A stretch of 64,000 nucleotides of DNA, taken from the NCBI RefSeq assembly GCF_004116405.1, contig NZ_SDIC01000008.1, positions 1 to 64,000 of the forward strand. The letters run 5' to 3'. The notes beneath the pieces were generated by a model that was not told where the DNA came from, searched no databases, and worked only from the letters and a program-made list of their open reading frames with translations. The stretch's first letter is position 1. Each line of letters opens with the position of its first letter. A program made the translations under genes and the position numbers. The DNA comes from Halegenticoccus tardaugens. GTDB lineage: Archaea > Halobacteriota > Halobacteria > Halobacteriales > Haloferacaceae. Shown piece after piece: positions 1 to 8,366 of this stretch.

Positions 1-243
1 ACGGACTGTGGGTTCACGCACGAAGCGAACCGTGACGGCGAACAGTTCCACTGCCAGAAGTGCGGCTACGAGGTCAACGCGGACTACAACGCAGCGAAGA
101 ATATCGGGCTACGCTACGCCCGAAAGCGGACACACAGACTCCGTTCCTCGCCCACGTCGGGGAGCGGAGACGCACCAGTAGACGTGCGTATACATGGTGG
201 GGCGTTGAACGGCAAGAGTCACCGGCAATTGGCCGGTGACTGA
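1..243 (+). CDS. tnpB: TnpB (IS200/IS605 OrfB) C-terminal part, cut by the window edge
   Basis: Frame 1 is open from the first base to a TGA at 241-243. It reads as the end of a TnpB RNA-guided nuclease: a zinc ribbon with Cys at residue 3 and a CQKCG pair at residues 18-22, then [10 protein letters not shown] carrying the third RuvC Asp. The tail after it is the variable, Arg/Ser-rich end usual in haloarchaeal TnpB. The 5' portion lies outside the window, so whether the gene is intact cannot be judged. The right end of the transposon follows directly. Confidence 0.85.
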   Translation, partial: TDCGFTHEANRDGEQFHCQKCGYEVNADYNAAKNIGLRYARKRTHRLRSSPTSGSGDAPVDVRIHGGALNGKSHRQLAGD

Positions 244-249
244 TTGCCG

Positions 250-324
250 GGAGTCCACATCAAAGCCCTCCCCTCAACGAGCGAACCCCGTATGGGGTGA
301 GCGAAGTAGGGTAGGGTAGTTTAC
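250..324 (+). mobile_element. Right end (RE) of IS200/IS605 element
   Basis: A G/C-rich imperfect palindrome (AAGCCCTCCCCTCAACGAG ... GTAGGGTAGGG) follows the TnpB stop and ends with GTAGTTTAC at 316-324. The same design (gene end, CCCC-rich hairpin, GTAGTT[CT]AC) recurs eight more times in this window, which defines the right boundary. In this family the TnpB omega-RNA scaffold ends here and the guide is the flanking DNA, so bases from 325 would be the guide. Confidence 0.7.
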
Positions 325-354
325 TCGACTGCTGTGGCGCGTCCGAACTCATGC

Positions 355-738
355 TTAGAAGCTGAACACTTGATCGGCGCCGTCTACTTCTTCGAGGAAC
401 GTCGCCGCGCCTGCGAACTTGGTCGTGACTGACTCGTCCACCGCATCCCGATCCCACTCAAGCATGTCGAGCGTGGTGGTGCAGGCGACCGTCGAAACGC
501 GGTTGCCACCGTCGGCTACGAACGCTTTGAGTAGGTCGTATGGGTTCGGCATCCCCGCATCGAGAAGGGGCTCAATCTCTGAGAGGTCCTTCTCATCCCC
601 CATCAGGTGGGTCAATCCGTCGAAGGTGAAGTAGGTAATGACCTCGATGTCGGACGCGAGCGCGGTGTGGCCCAGGTTCATGGCCATCGCCAGGTTTTTC
701 GGGTTCTCGTCAGAAACGATGATTCCGATCTTCTCCAT
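355..738 (-). CDS. DsrE/DsrF-like sulfur carrier family protein
   Basis: 127-residue protein with the DsrE fold pattern: N-terminal beta-strand MEKIGIIVSDENP, an alpha-helical AMAMNLGHTALASD, a central Cys in VSTVACTTTLDML (residue 86) and an acidic C-terminus. DsrE-family proteins carry or transfer sulfane sulfur in the cytoplasm. It lies 5 nt downstream of the TusA-like gene on the same strand and faces the persulfide-dioxygenase-like gene, so a role in sulfur relay is likely. Family assignment is by pattern; the exact partner protein is inferred. Confidence 0.75.
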   Translation of the reverse strand: MEKIGIIVSDENPKNLAMAMNLGHTALASDIEVITYFTFDGLTHLMGDEKDLSEIEPLLDAGMPNPYDLLKAFVADGGNRVSTVACTTTLDMLEWDRDAVDESVTTKFAGAATFLEEVDGADQVFSF

Positions 739-743
739 CGGTG

Positions 744-986
744 TTACTCCGTCTTGCGGACGTAGTGCTTGTACACGTCGTCGTCTTCCACTTGGTTGAC
801 GAGTTCAACGCCGTCTGTGGTCTTTGCCCAGCCTGCGATGTCGCTCATACTTCCAGGATCCGTCGCGAAGACTTCGAGAACGTCTCCTTCGGCAAGTCGG
901 TCGATATTCTGTTTGGTCTTGACGACCGGCATCGGACAATTCTGTCCCTTTACGTCGAGCGTTTCGGTTACTTCGTACTGTGTCAT
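744..986 (-). CDS. tusA: TusA-family sulfurtransferase
   Basis: 80 residues from the ATG at 986; a longer reading to 1058 lacks family similarity, so the short start was chosen. It carries the TusA hallmark CPMP (Cys17 in GQNCPMPVVKTK), whose Cys accepts persulfide sulfur, followed by the beta-alpha-beta pattern of the family. The DsrE-like gene follows after 5 nt, so the two form an operon. A 22-bp inverted repeat CACCCA-N10-TGGGTG (1001-1022) lies just upstream of the start codon and could be regulatory. Confidence 0.85.
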   Translation of the reverse strand: MTQYEVTETLDVKGQNCPMPVVKTKQNIDRLAEGDVLEVFATDPGSMSDIAGWAKTTDGVELVNQVEDDDVYKHYVRKTE

Positions 987-1145
987 GGTATTGACTTCAT
1001 CACCCAATATTAGATCTGGGTGTAAAAGCGTGTCGGTAGAAGTTCGATATTCGAACACAGCTGTTCACCCAATTCTATTCACTATGGCTATAATCAGCTT
1101 GAGACGGAGGAATTCGTGATTCAATCTTGCGTAATCATAGAATTA

Positions 1146-1163
1146 CTATGCAAAGCCTTATTT
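1146..1163 (+). promoter_or_regulatory. Motif plus TATA-like box of the first rhodanese-MBL gene
   Basis: CTATGCAAAG (1146-1155) is followed at once by the TATA-like CTTATTT (1157-1163), about 25-30 nt before the start codons at 1185/1191. The wHTH regulator gene at 8428 has the matching arrangement CTATGCACAAGTCTTTTA, so the two promoters may share a regulator. Upstream, GTAAT-N6-ATTAC forms another small inverted repeat. Confidence 0.45.
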
Positions 1164-1184
1164 GGAACGCATGGTTAGCCAAGA

Positions 1185-2372
1185 GTGACGATGACCAAGG
1201 ATACCCTCTCAGACATGGAAGGAGAGGTCGAATCGATCACCCCGGAGAACCTCAAAGAGCAGATTGATAGCGGTTCGAAGGTATTCCTCCTCGATACTCG
1301 GTCAGAAGAGAACTTCGACGAGTGGCACATCGACGGTGACAACGTTGAGATTGTGAACTACCCTTACTTCCAGCTGCTGGAGGGAGTTCCACTGGATCTG
1401 CTCGCCGAGCTTCCTCACGAACAGAAAATCACAGTGCTTTGTGCAAAGGGAGGCTCAAGCGAAATGGTCGCCGAACTCCTCGGGGAAGAAGGCTACGACG
1501 TCAATCACCTCGAACGCGGAATGAACGGTTGGGCGCGCATTTACGAGTACACGGAACTTGACGTCAACGTCGACGCTACGATCGCTCAGTATCAGCGGCC
1601 ATCCAGCGGCTGTCTGGCGTATCTTATCGCCTCCGGTGACGAAGCTACCGTTATTGACCCACTCCGTGCGTTCACAGACGAATACGAACAGGACGTGCGC
1701 GCACTGGGGGTTGAACTTAGGTATGCACTCGATACGCATATCCACGCTGATCATATTTCCGGTGTCCATAATCTCTCGGAGCAAACTGACGCAACGATAG
1801 TTCTACCTGAGCCTGCCGCCAATCGTGGTGTGATATACGATCAGCCCTACGAGATTGTCTCAGACGGCGATACCATCTCCGTCGGCGATGTCAAGTTAGA
1901 GGTCATACACACACCTGGGCATACGACAGGGATGACTGCGTACAAAGTCGGGAACGTCCTGTTCACGGGCGATGGACTCTTCACCGAGAGTGTCGCCCGG
2001 CCGGACCTCGAAGATCCAGAAGCGGCGAAGAACGCGGCGGGGACGCTCTATGAGAGTCTCACCGAGAAGATCCTGACGCAGCCCGACGATGTGATCGTCG
2101 CACCGGCGCACTTCAGCGACTCTGCGACGCCCAACGACGATGGAACGTACACAGCCGAGCTTGGCGAGCTAAAGGAAACGATGAACGCACTATCGATGGA
2201 CAAAGACGAGTTCGTTGAATTTATCGTCTCAGACTTGCCTCCGCGGCCGGCCAACCACGAAGAGATCATTGCGACGAACCTAGGACAGCAATCGCCCGAC
2301 GATGAGGAAGCGTTCGAACTCGAACTCGGGCCGAACAACTGCGCAGCGAGCGAAGGAGCGCTGACGAATTAA
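1185..2372 (+). CDS. Rhodanese / metallo-beta-lactamase fusion, persulfide dioxygenase-like
   Basis: 395 residues from GTG 1185 (ATG 1191 is equally possible). An N-terminal rhodanese domain (about 18-120) carries Cys86 in VLCAKGGSS, the sulfur-accepting residue. A metallo-beta-lactamase domain follows (about 125-340) with THIHADH at 184-190, HTPGH at 242-246, Asp263 in TGD and a further metal His in PAHFSD. ETHE1-type persulfide dioxygenases have this MBL fold and oxidise persulfide to sulfite; fusion to rhodanese is known in the family. It ends with ELGPNNCAA, also seen in the paralogue at 5829. The YeeE genes follow after 1 nt, making an operon for sulfur import and oxidation. Confidence 0.85.
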   Translation: MTMTKDTLSDMEGEVESITPENLKEQIDSGSKVFLLDTRSEENFDEWHIDGDNVEIVNYPYFQLLEGVPLDLLAELPHEQKITVLCAKGGSSEMVAELLGEEGYDVNHLERGMNGWARIYEYTELDVNVDATIAQYQRPSSGCLAYLIASGDEATVIDPLRAFTDEYEQDVRALGVELRYALDTHIHADHISGVHNLSEQTDATIVLPEPAANRGVIYDQPYEIVSDGDTISVGDVKLEVIHTPGHTTGMTAYKVGNVLFTGDGLFTESVARPDLEDPEAAKNAAGTLYESLTEKILTQPDDVIVAPAHFSDSATPNDDGTYTAELGELKETMNALSMDKDEFVEFIVSDLPPRPANHEEIIATNLGQQSPDDEEAFELELGPNNCAASEGALTN

Positions 2373-2373
2373 A

Positions 2374-2868
2374 ATGGCATCATTCGTGCAACTGGTCGCG
2401 CTCAGTGAGCTCTTCCCGCGAGGAATTCTGCCGTATCTTCTTGGCGGATTGCTCGTCGGCAGTGGAGTCGCGGTTATCTACCTTGCAACGGGAATCATCG
2501 CCGGCGCGAGCACGTTTCTCGAGTCGACGCTGTCGTACGTCTCGGACGTCCCACGGTTCAACCAATTCAAATACATCCAGTCACGCGGCTGGCGACTCGT
2601 ATTCACCGCAGGCATCATCAGCGGCGCAGCCCTGTACGGACTCGTCTTAGATTCGGGCATCTGGACAACTGAGGTCCAGTGGTGGCGGCTGCTCGGGGGC
2701 GGATTTCTCGTCGGAGTTGGCACCCGCCTCGGCAAGGGATGTACCTCAGGCCACGGTGTCTGTGGGACTGGTTCACTCTCGCAGACGTCACTCGTGAACG
2801 TCGTGACATTCCTTATTGTGGCTATCGGAACTGCTCAGTTCGTGCAGGCACTTGGGGTGACACCATGA
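2374..2868 (+). CDS. YeeE/YedE-family sulfur transporter, N-terminal half
   Basis: 164-residue membrane protein with four to five hydrophobic segments and the signature GKGCTSGHGVCG near residues 116-127. In YeeE (TsuA) transporters such conserved cysteines pass thiosulfate or a related sulfur species through the channel. In haloarchaea the transporter is commonly split in two; this is the first half. Its TGA overlaps the ATG of the second half (ATGA at 2865-2868), implying translational coupling. It follows the rhodanese-MBL gene by one base. Confidence 0.87.
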   Translation: MASFVQLVALSELFPRGILPYLLGGLLVGSGVAVIYLATGIIAGASTFLESTLSYVSDVPRFNQFKYIQSRGWRLVFTAGIISGAALYGLVLDSGIWTTEVQWWRLLGGGFLVGVGTRLGKGCTSGHGVCGTGSLSQTSLVNVVTFLIVAIGTAQFVQALGVTP

Positions 2869-3332
2869 CTGGCGAGAAACGTAGCCCCTTGTTCCTCCCC
2901 GTCATCTATATTGGGGGGTTGATCTTCGGATTCGGCCTTGCTATCAGCGGGATGGCTCGCCCCGAAGTTGTACTGGATTTCCTCCAATTCGAAGACTTTG
3001 GTCTCCTGTTTGTCATGGGTGGTGCGGCCCTCGTCACCGGAATCACGTTCGCTGTCGCAACGCGATCACTTGAGCAGGCACCATTGACTGGTGACGTCTA
3101 CCTCCGGCGGCTGAAGGAGTTTGACCGCAACGTCGTCATTGGCGGGACGATCTTCGGCGTTGGTTGGGGTTTATCCGGTATCTGTCCCGGGGCTGCGTAT
3201 GCGAGCGTCGGAATCGGCAATTATCCAATTCTGTGGGCCATCGGGGGAATGTTCCTCGGGGCGTACGCCCAGGGATACTGGCGGACCGCGCGGACATCGA
3301 CCACCGCTGACGCGGCAGCAACGGACGACTGA
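2865..3332 (+). CDS. YeeE/YedE-family sulfur transporter, C-terminal half
   Basis: 155 residues from ATG 2865; the open frame extends upstream to 2679 but that part overlaps the preceding gene. Four hydrophobic segments are visible, with GLAISGMARPEVVLDFL near the start and WGLSGICPGAAYAS in the third quarter, the Cys being the conserved one of this half. Together with the upstream gene it should form one membrane channel for inorganic sulfur compounds. Confidence 0.87.
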   Translation: MTGEKRSPLFLPVIYIGGLIFGFGLAISGMARPEVVLDFLQFEDFGLLFVMGGAALVTGITFAVATRSLEQAPLTGDVYLRRLKEFDRNVVIGGTIFGVGWGLSGICPGAAYASVGIGNYPILWAIGGMFLGAYAQGYWRTARTSTTADAAATDD

Positions 3333-3427
3333 TCGGTAACTGACCTGTTTTGAACACGTACTCCGCGGTTTCGTTCGTAACTTATCCATCGCATACACAT
3401 GGATACCAGTTCGTTACTCGGATATAG

Positions 3428-3488
3428 TATTGTGCAATATTCCCAAAATTGTTTTTACCCCGCGGGCCTAACCCAGTATTGTGCAGAA
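3428..3488. promoter_or_regulatory. Repeated TATTGTGCA elements before the TauE operon
   Basis: TATTGTGCAATA (3428-3439) has perfect 5-bp arms around a TG centre; AGTATTGTGCA recurs at 3475-3485, 49 bp further on. They lie 50-110 bp upstream of the first gene of the permease operon and fit paired operator sites. The half-site resembles TTGTGCA read on the reverse strand in the regulator promoter at 8380-8388. Confidence 0.4.
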
Positions 3489-3535
3489 TGGTATGTACTA
3501 TACGAAAAAAATCCGAACGCTAACGGTGAGCTAAG

Positions 3536-3685
3536 ATGTTCGAAATTGGACTACTAGGTGGGTCGGTACAGGCTGTAATAACAGTTGGCCTCGTCCTCAG
3601 CGAGGCCATTATTCTATACATTGGATATGGTGCTCTCTCACAAGTTGCCAGCTCAACTGTGCTCGAAGCACTTGAAGGAGAGTGA
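3536..3685 (+). CDS. Small hydrophobic protein preceding TauE/SafE permease
   Basis: 49-residue open frame from ATG 3536 to TGA 3683-3685. It has one strongly hydrophobic helix (about residues 11-33, AVITVGLVLSEAIILYIGYG) and a short polar tail ending LEALEGE. The permease start codon follows two bases later, so co-translation is very likely. Short one-helix proteins in this position occur next to haloarchaeal TauE genes (possibly DUF7512; from memory, unchecked). A role as accessory subunit is inference. Confidence 0.7.
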   Translation: MFEIGLLGGSVQAVITVGLVLSEAIILYIGYGALSQVASSTVLEALEGE

Positions 3686-3687
3686 GT

Positions 3688-4683
3688 ATGGATTTGCTTG
3701 GAATGAGCATTACGATGGCCGGGGTCTTCGTCGGATTCGGTCTCCTAATTGGGACCCTCTTTGGGTTCTTTGGTATGGGTGGGTCGTTCCTAATCACACC
3801 GGCGCTGTTGGTCATGGGGTATCCGGCGAAAGTGGCTGTGGGAAGTGGTCTCGCGTTTGTGTTCGGGACGAGCATCATCGGAGCGCTCAGACACCGTAAT
3901 CACGGCCAAATTGACTACAAGTTAGCAGCCATCATGACAGTGTCCATGACTATTGGAATTGAAGGAGGCAAACACGCCGTCCTCTTCCTGGAAGCGACTG
4001 GAATGGCAGACCAGATCGTTAGCATCGCGTACGTCGGTCTATTGGCTACCGTCGGTCTTCTCACTCTGCGTGATGCCCGCTCTGCAAACGACGAATCCGC
4101 AAGTTTCGATCTTTCCGAGAGAGTGCAGTCGATCGAACTCCCGCCAATGGTCACATTGAAGGGAGATATCCGTGTCTCTGGTGTGATCGTCTTCACGATT
4201 GGACTAGTAGTTGGTGTACTATCTGGTTTTCTCGGCGTCGGTGGTGGATTCTTGCTGATGCCCGCGATGATGTATGGACTCGGCGTCCCTGCCACAGTTG
4301 CTGTGGGAACCGATATCCTCCAGATCACTATCTCTGGCGCGTACGGCACATTCGCCTACGCGCAGGCTGACGCGGTCGCCCTCCCTGTCGTCGCCGCACT
4401 ACTCATTGGAAGTGCATTCGGGGCACGGATCGGAGCAGGAGCGACGAAACTTGTCGACGATGATGAGATCAAGGGCTATTTCGCGGCGATGCTGCTCGCG
4501 GGAAGTCTGGCAGTCGCCACAAAGAACTTCGGGACTGCGTACGGAATCGACGCGCTCAACACGGTGAGTATCATGCTTATCTTCGGCGCAGCAATTCTCG
4601 TCAGCGGTGCGGTCGTCCTCGCGGCCGTCTGTCGCCTTCGGGGAGATCATACGGGGACGTTGTGTCGGTTCACTACATCATGA
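3688..4683 (+). CDS. TauE/SafE-family sulfite/organosulfonate exporter
   Basis: 331 residues from ATG 3688; GTG 3682 in the same frame overlaps the upstream stop. The protein shows the internal duplication of the family: GFFGMGGSFLITPALLVMG near residue 27 and FLGVGGGFLLMPAMMYGLG near 180, each followed by three hydrophobic helices. About eight membrane segments are visible with a polar linker around 125-155. TauE/SafE permeases export sulfite or sulfoacetate, the product expected from persulfide dioxygenase, which fits the neighbours. The last 20 residues are polar and may have been altered by the transposon relic that begins nearby. Confidence 0.87.
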   Translation: MDLLGMSITMAGVFVGFGLLIGTLFGFFGMGGSFLITPALLVMGYPAKVAVGSGLAFVFGTSIIGALRHRNHGQIDYKLAAIMTVSMTIGIEGGKHAVLFLEATGMADQIVSIAYVGLLATVGLLTLRDARSANDESASFDLSERVQSIELPPMVTLKGDIRVSGVIVFTIGLVVGVLSGFLGVGGGFLLMPAMMYGLGVPATVAVGTDILQITISGAYGTFAYAQADAVALPVVAALLIGSAFGARIGAGATKLVDDDEIKGYFAAMLLAGSLAVATKNFGTAYGIDALNTVSIMLIFGAAILVSGAVVLAAVCRLRGDHTGTLCRFTTS

Positions 4684-4712
4684 ATTGTCTCACCAATCCA
4701 GAGAATCCGTAC

Positions 4713-4787
4713 GTGAACTACCCTACCCGACTCGCTCATAGCTGACGCCGTTCGCTCCATCAGGGTAGGGGTTCCTACTTCCACGAC
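4713..4787 (-). mobile_element. Solo IS200/IS605 right-end relic
   Basis: GTGAACTACCCTACCCGAC ... CAGGGTAGGGGTTCC matches the right end of the element at 16.9 kb in the same (reverse) orientation, including the outer GTGAACTACC and the inner ACGACGCG. No coding sequence of the same orientation accompanies it. Confidence 0.6.
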
Positions 4788-4789
4788 GC

Positions 4790-5275
4790 GCGTTTCAGCT
4801 TTAGCAGATAGCGCGGAGCCCCCTTCCTCACCGAGCGCCGATGGCGCGGGGAGGGAGGGGTGGAGCGCGTTTCGCAAAGGGGTAAGCCGGTGTACTGCCG
4901 ATCCTGAGTTACTGCTCTCCCGGCACACGTCCAGGTGGGTAGGCGTCGCCAGTAGACCGACGCCTGTGGCACGAGAGTATCGCGTCCTAAACTCGGGAAC
5001 GACGACCGTGAACGGGTTCGACTCCCGTTCCCCGATTGGGGATAGAGCGCGAGAACACCGGAAATTAAATCGGCGGGACAATCCTCGCCGCGGTCGGAGT
5101 AGGAGGCATCAACAGTGCGCCTACGCCGTCGGCAGGACGGTAATAGGAAGCCGGGCCGCGTCCATGCATGGGGTCGCGGGGTACAATGTCGGTGCGGTAA
5201 AGCCCCGTCCTCAAGGAGCGACCGACCGCCGCACGGCGGGAGCGAGCGAGTAGGGCGGGGTAGTTTACACACCGA
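4790..5275 (+). mobile_element. Non-autonomous IS200/IS605 derivative, about 0.48 kb
   Basis: It starts with the left-end type block (TTTAGC...GCGGAGCCCCCTTCCTCACCGAGCGCC..., 4798-4850) and finishes with a right-end block (AAGCCCCGTCCTC ... GTAGGGCGGGGTAGTTTAC, about 5201-5272) in the same orientation. No tnpA or complete tnpB lies between; the 300-nt interior is G/C-rich with no convincing long reading frame. It is best read as an internally deleted element that could be mobilised by a TnpA supplied in trans. The stretch from 4684 to 4712 holds nothing recognisable. Confidence 0.6.
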
Positions 5276-5311
5276 GGTGGACACAGAGAGCGCAGTCTCC
5301 ACAGGCGTTCA

Positions 5312-5361
5312 AAAATCGCTGTGCGATTTTCGCCGGTCATCAGAATCGCGGTGCGATTCTG
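5312..5361. repeat. Two tandem perfect hairpins
   Basis: AAAATCGC-TGT-GCGATTTT (5312-5330) and CAGAATCGC-GGT-GCGATTCTG (5341-5361) are perfect 8- and 9-bp stems with 3-nt loops, 10 bp apart. They share the core AATCGCNGTGCGATT and lie between a transposon right end and a broken methyltransferase gene. Confidence 0.7.
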
Positions 5362-5459
5362 AGGACGTTGATTCGGAGATCCCCGCATCTACGTCTTCGA
5401 GGCCGCGAGAAAGAATGTTCCACGCTCGTTCGCGTGGAGAACGCCGCACCGAGGCAGGC

Positions 5460-5626
5460 GTCCTCGAGGAGGAAGTCAGCAACGCCAGCCGTGACGAGGT
5501 CGGCGACCGTCTTGCCACCGTCGAGCGCGAGCGTCCATAGAGTTCCTCCCGGGAGAGGCATCGATACCGCTCGGACGCGTTCTCGAGTTTATCCGCCTCC
5601 GCAGCATCGAACGTGTGATGGCCTAT
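5460..5626 (-). pseudogene. Class I SAM-dependent methyltransferase, broken 5' fragment
   Basis: Reading leftwards from 5626, HHTFDAAEADKLENASERYR and then LSREELY match the N-terminus of haloarchaeal class I methyltransferases. The expected ATG is ATA (5626-5624). After LSREELY the reading moves to another frame (LALDGGKTVADL), the start of the SAM-binding glycine motif, and similarity then ends. Thus there is a lost start codon, a frameshift and a 3' truncation near the hairpins and transposon relic. Boundaries are approximate. Confidence 0.6.
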
Positions 5627-5828
5627 ATGTTCTCAGTTGTGGAACTATCACGAAGTAGTTGGCGGTCGTCGAAACATGCCGTCAGGTTAGAATTCTATGC
5701 CAGATTTTATGAAGCCGATGTTTCAAGCCGAACCACCGGTTTGGCAGGCATATAGAAACCATGTGCTGGGACGTCCCCCACTGGAGTCAACGGATTTAAG
5801 ACAGTGGAGTTGCATAGTTGTGTACGTA

Positions 5829-6953
5829 ATGAGCAATACCAAGCTCGCACCGTCGCAAGTCGCACAGCGAGTTCAAGACGACGACGCCGAGAACGTCTTC
5901 CTCCTTGACGTCCGTCGGGAGGATGACTACGAAGAGTGGCAGATCCCCGGGAGTACGAACCTCCCGATTTACGACGATCTCCTGGAGTACGACTTCTCCA
6001 CGCTCGAAGATCGCCTCGACGAACTTCCCGAGGACGAGAAGATCGCCGTCGTCTGTGTCGCCGGCATCACGTCGGCGCGCGCGGCCGAGTTCCTCCGCGA
6101 GCACGGCTACGACGCAGAATCCATCGACAATGGGATGAACGGCTGGGGGCGTGTTCATCGCCAGTACGACATCGACGCGGTCAATGGTGTCGTCCAGATC
6201 GTCCGCCCCGGCACGGGCTGCGTCTCTTACCTTATCCACGACGGAGGCGAAGCCGTCATCGTTGACCCGACACAGTACATCGACGAGTACCTGGCGGCGG
6301 CCGACGAACGCGACCTCCGGATCGTCGGCGTCGCGGACACGCACGCCCACGCCGACCACGTCTCCGGCGCTCGGCGCCTCGCGGGCGAACTCGACGTCCC
6401 CTACTACCTCAACGCCGAGGACGCCGGCGAGCTCGATCGGGTAACCGAGATCGAAGACGGCGACGCCATCGAGGTTGGCAACCGTGCTCTCGACGTGCGT
6501 CACACGCCCGGCCATACGCCCGGCAGCGTCTCCTTCGAGTACGGTGACGCCCTCCTCTCTGGAGATACGCTGTTTCTTCGGAGCGTCGGTCGTCCCGATC
6601 TGGAGGACGGCTCTGAGGACGCCGTCCGCGAGGCCGCGAGTCTGTTATTCGACAGCCTCGGCGGACTGACCGACATCGACGACGGAACGGTCGTCCTCCC
6701 CGGTCACTTCAGCGACGAAGGGGTTCGGCCGCTGGCGACCGAACTCAGTGAACTCCGTGCGGAGACGACCAATGAGCTCCTCAGCTACGTCGAAGACGAC
6801 GACGAGGAGGCGTTCGTCGAAACCATCGTCGAGAGTCTCGCCGACGAACCCGCAAACTACAACGAGATAAAGCAGATCAACTGGGGCAGAGAACAGCCCG
6901 GCGACGACGTCGAAGCGCTCGAACTCGGCCCAAACAACTGCGCGGCCAACTAA
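5829..6953 (+). CDS. Rhodanese / metallo-beta-lactamase fusion, second paralogue
   Basis: 374 residues from ATG 5829. The frame is open back to 5697, but family similarity starts at MSNTKLAPSQV and a TATA-like GATTTAAG lies about 28 nt upstream. The rhodanese domain (1-110) has Cys76 in VVCVAGITSA. The MBL domain has THAHADH (171-177), a HTPGH motif, SGDTLF and LPGHFSD, all metal ligands of the persulfide dioxygenase type. It shares the C-terminal ELGPNNCAA with the copy at 1185 but is clearly diverged and more G/C-rich. The MFS gene follows after 13 nt. Confidence 0.85.
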   Translation: MSNTKLAPSQVAQRVQDDDAENVFLLDVRREDDYEEWQIPGSTNLPIYDDLLEYDFSTLEDRLDELPEDEKIAVVCVAGITSARAAEFLREHGYDAESIDNGMNGWGRVHRQYDIDAVNGVVQIVRPGTGCVSYLIHDGGEAVIVDPTQYIDEYLAAADERDLRIVGVADTHAHADHVSGARRLAGELDVPYYLNAEDAGELDRVTEIEDGDAIEVGNRALDVRHTPGHTPGSVSFEYGDALLSGDTLFLRSVGRPDLEDGSEDAVREAASLLFDSLGGLTDIDDGTVVLPGHFSDEGVRPLATELSELRAETTNELLSYVEDDDEEAFVETIVESLADEPANYNEIKQINWGREQPGDDVEALELGPNNCAAN

Positions 6954-6966
6954 CGACCGAGACCGG

Positions 6967-8247
6967 TTGCATCATGTCATACAGGCAGGGATTCGACGGA
7001 ACTTGCCGCAGTTCGCGCTCCAGCTGCTCACCGTCTTCGCAGTCGGGTTGACCATCGGCGCCGAGCGAAACGTCGTCCCCGTGCTCGGACGGGACGTTCT
7101 TGGCATCGAGTCAGTGCTCGTTATCGGTTCGTTCGTGGTGAGCTTCGGCTTCGTCAAGGCCCTGCTCAACCTCTACGGTGGAAAGTGGTCCGAAGCGTAC
7201 GGACGCAAACCGATCCTCGTCGCCGGGTGGCTCGTGGCACTCCCGATTCCCGTCATTATCGTCTACGCACCGAACTGGTGGTGGATTTCGGTTGGAAACG
7301 TACTACTCGGTGTCAACCAGGGACTTGCGTGGAGCATGAGCGTGAACGCGAAGATTGATCTCGCTGGAAGCGACGCGCGCGGCTTCGCCGTCGGACTCGA
7401 CGAAGCCTTCGGCTACGGGGGCGTGGCCATCGGTGCCTGGGTAACGGGCGTCCTCGCGGCACAGTACGGGCTCCGTCCTGCACCCTTCTACTTCCTCGCG
7501 GGCGTCATCGTGGTCGCACTCGTGGTTTCGGTTCTCCTTATCGAGGAAACGCTCCCCTATGCACGGGCTGAGGCCGAGAACGAATCCGACGACGCGGACG
7601 CCGACCTGCCGTTCCGGACGATACTGAAGCGTGCGACGTGGGGCGACAGGACGCTGTTTGCTGCGTCACAGGCGGGAAGCGTCGAGAAGTTCGTCGACGC
7701 CCTCGTCTGGATTGCGTACCCGCTCTACCTGACGACCGCCGGGTTGTCAGTCGCCGAGGTCGGCGTCGTCGTCGGCGTCTACGGCGGTGTTTGGGGTGTC
7801 CTCCAGCTCTATACCGGGAAGCTTGCGGATGATATCGGACGACGACCGCCCGTCGTCGCCGGGATGTTCGTCGCCGGCGTGGGCGTGTTCGCGACGGTGT
7901 TGGTCGACAACTATTGGCTTTGGCTCGTGACCGCCGGCGTTACGGGCGTCGGGATGGCACTGCTCTACCCGAACCTGATCACGGTCGTCGGCGACGCCGC
8001 ACACCCCTCTTGGCGTGCGACCGGGCTCGGCGTGTACCGGATGTGGCGCGACGCCGGCTACGGCTTCGGCGCGATCCTCATCGGCACGACGGCCGATCTT
8101 GTCTCCACGGAGGCAGCGTTCTACGTCGTCGCCGCCGCGATGTTTCTCTCAGGCGGTATCGCGGTCGTGTGGATGCGGGAAACCCACCCTGAATTCGGTG
8201 CCGGCGGGAACATGGAAATCCAGGCATCAAGCCTTTTTGACGACTGA
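6967..8247 (+). CDS. MFS-family transporter
   Basis: 426 residues as given from TTG 6967; no ATG lies near the natural N-terminus and similarity seems to begin around RRNLPQFALQLL, so the start is uncertain. Twelve hydrophobic segments in two halves are visible, separated by an acidic loop (ESDDADADLPF near residue 210). MFS signatures GKWSEAYGRKPIL (after helix 2) and GKLADDIGRRPPV (second half) are present. Its substrate is unknown. Position between the second persulfide-dioxygenase-like gene and the wHTH regulator suggests export or import of a sulfur compound or of a toxic oxyanion. Confidence 0.85.
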   Translation: MHHVIQAGIRRNLPQFALQLLTVFAVGLTIGAERNVVPVLGRDVLGIESVLVIGSFVVSFGFVKALLNLYGGKWSEAYGRKPILVAGWLVALPIPVIIVYAPNWWWISVGNVLLGVNQGLAWSMSVNAKIDLAGSDARGFAVGLDEAFGYGGVAIGAWVTGVLAAQYGLRPAPFYFLAGVIVVALVVSVLLIEETLPYARAEAENESDDADADLPFRTILKRATWGDRTLFAASQAGSVEKFVDALVWIAYPLYLTTAGLSVAEVGVVVGVYGGVWGVLQLYTGKLADDIGRRPPVVAGMFVAGVGVFATVLVDNYWLWLVTAGVTGVGMALLYPNLITVVGDAAHPSWRATGLGVYRMWRDAGYGFGAILIGTTADLVSTEAAFYVVAAAMFLSGGIAVVWMRETHPEFGAGGNMEIQASSLFDD

Positions 8248-8366
8248 GATCAGCGCTAGGAAAGATGCTGACATTTGACAAGAGGGTCCAGCGGCTTGTT
8301 CTTTTGGAACATACGGGTTATGAAGAGTCAGCGGTCACACCAAAAACGTTCAGCAAGGATGGCGTA

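Noticed and set aside
2679..2864. Upstream extension of the second YeeE half
   Set aside because: It would overlap most of the first half's signature region; the ATGA junction at 2865 is the natural start.
5012..5028. tRNA-like T arm ACGGG-TTCGACT-CCCGT
   Set aside because: The expected acceptor complement TCGGGGA and a D arm are not found upstream at a fitting distance; it lies inside a transposon-derived element.
5312..5361. CRISPR-like repeats
   Set aside because: Only two units, each a self-contained hairpin, with a 10-bp gap; no spacers and no cas genes.
5796..6515. 239-codon antisense frame over the second rhodanese-MBL gene
   Set aside because: A mirror of G/C-rich codons; the sense frame has complete rhodanese and MBL motifs.
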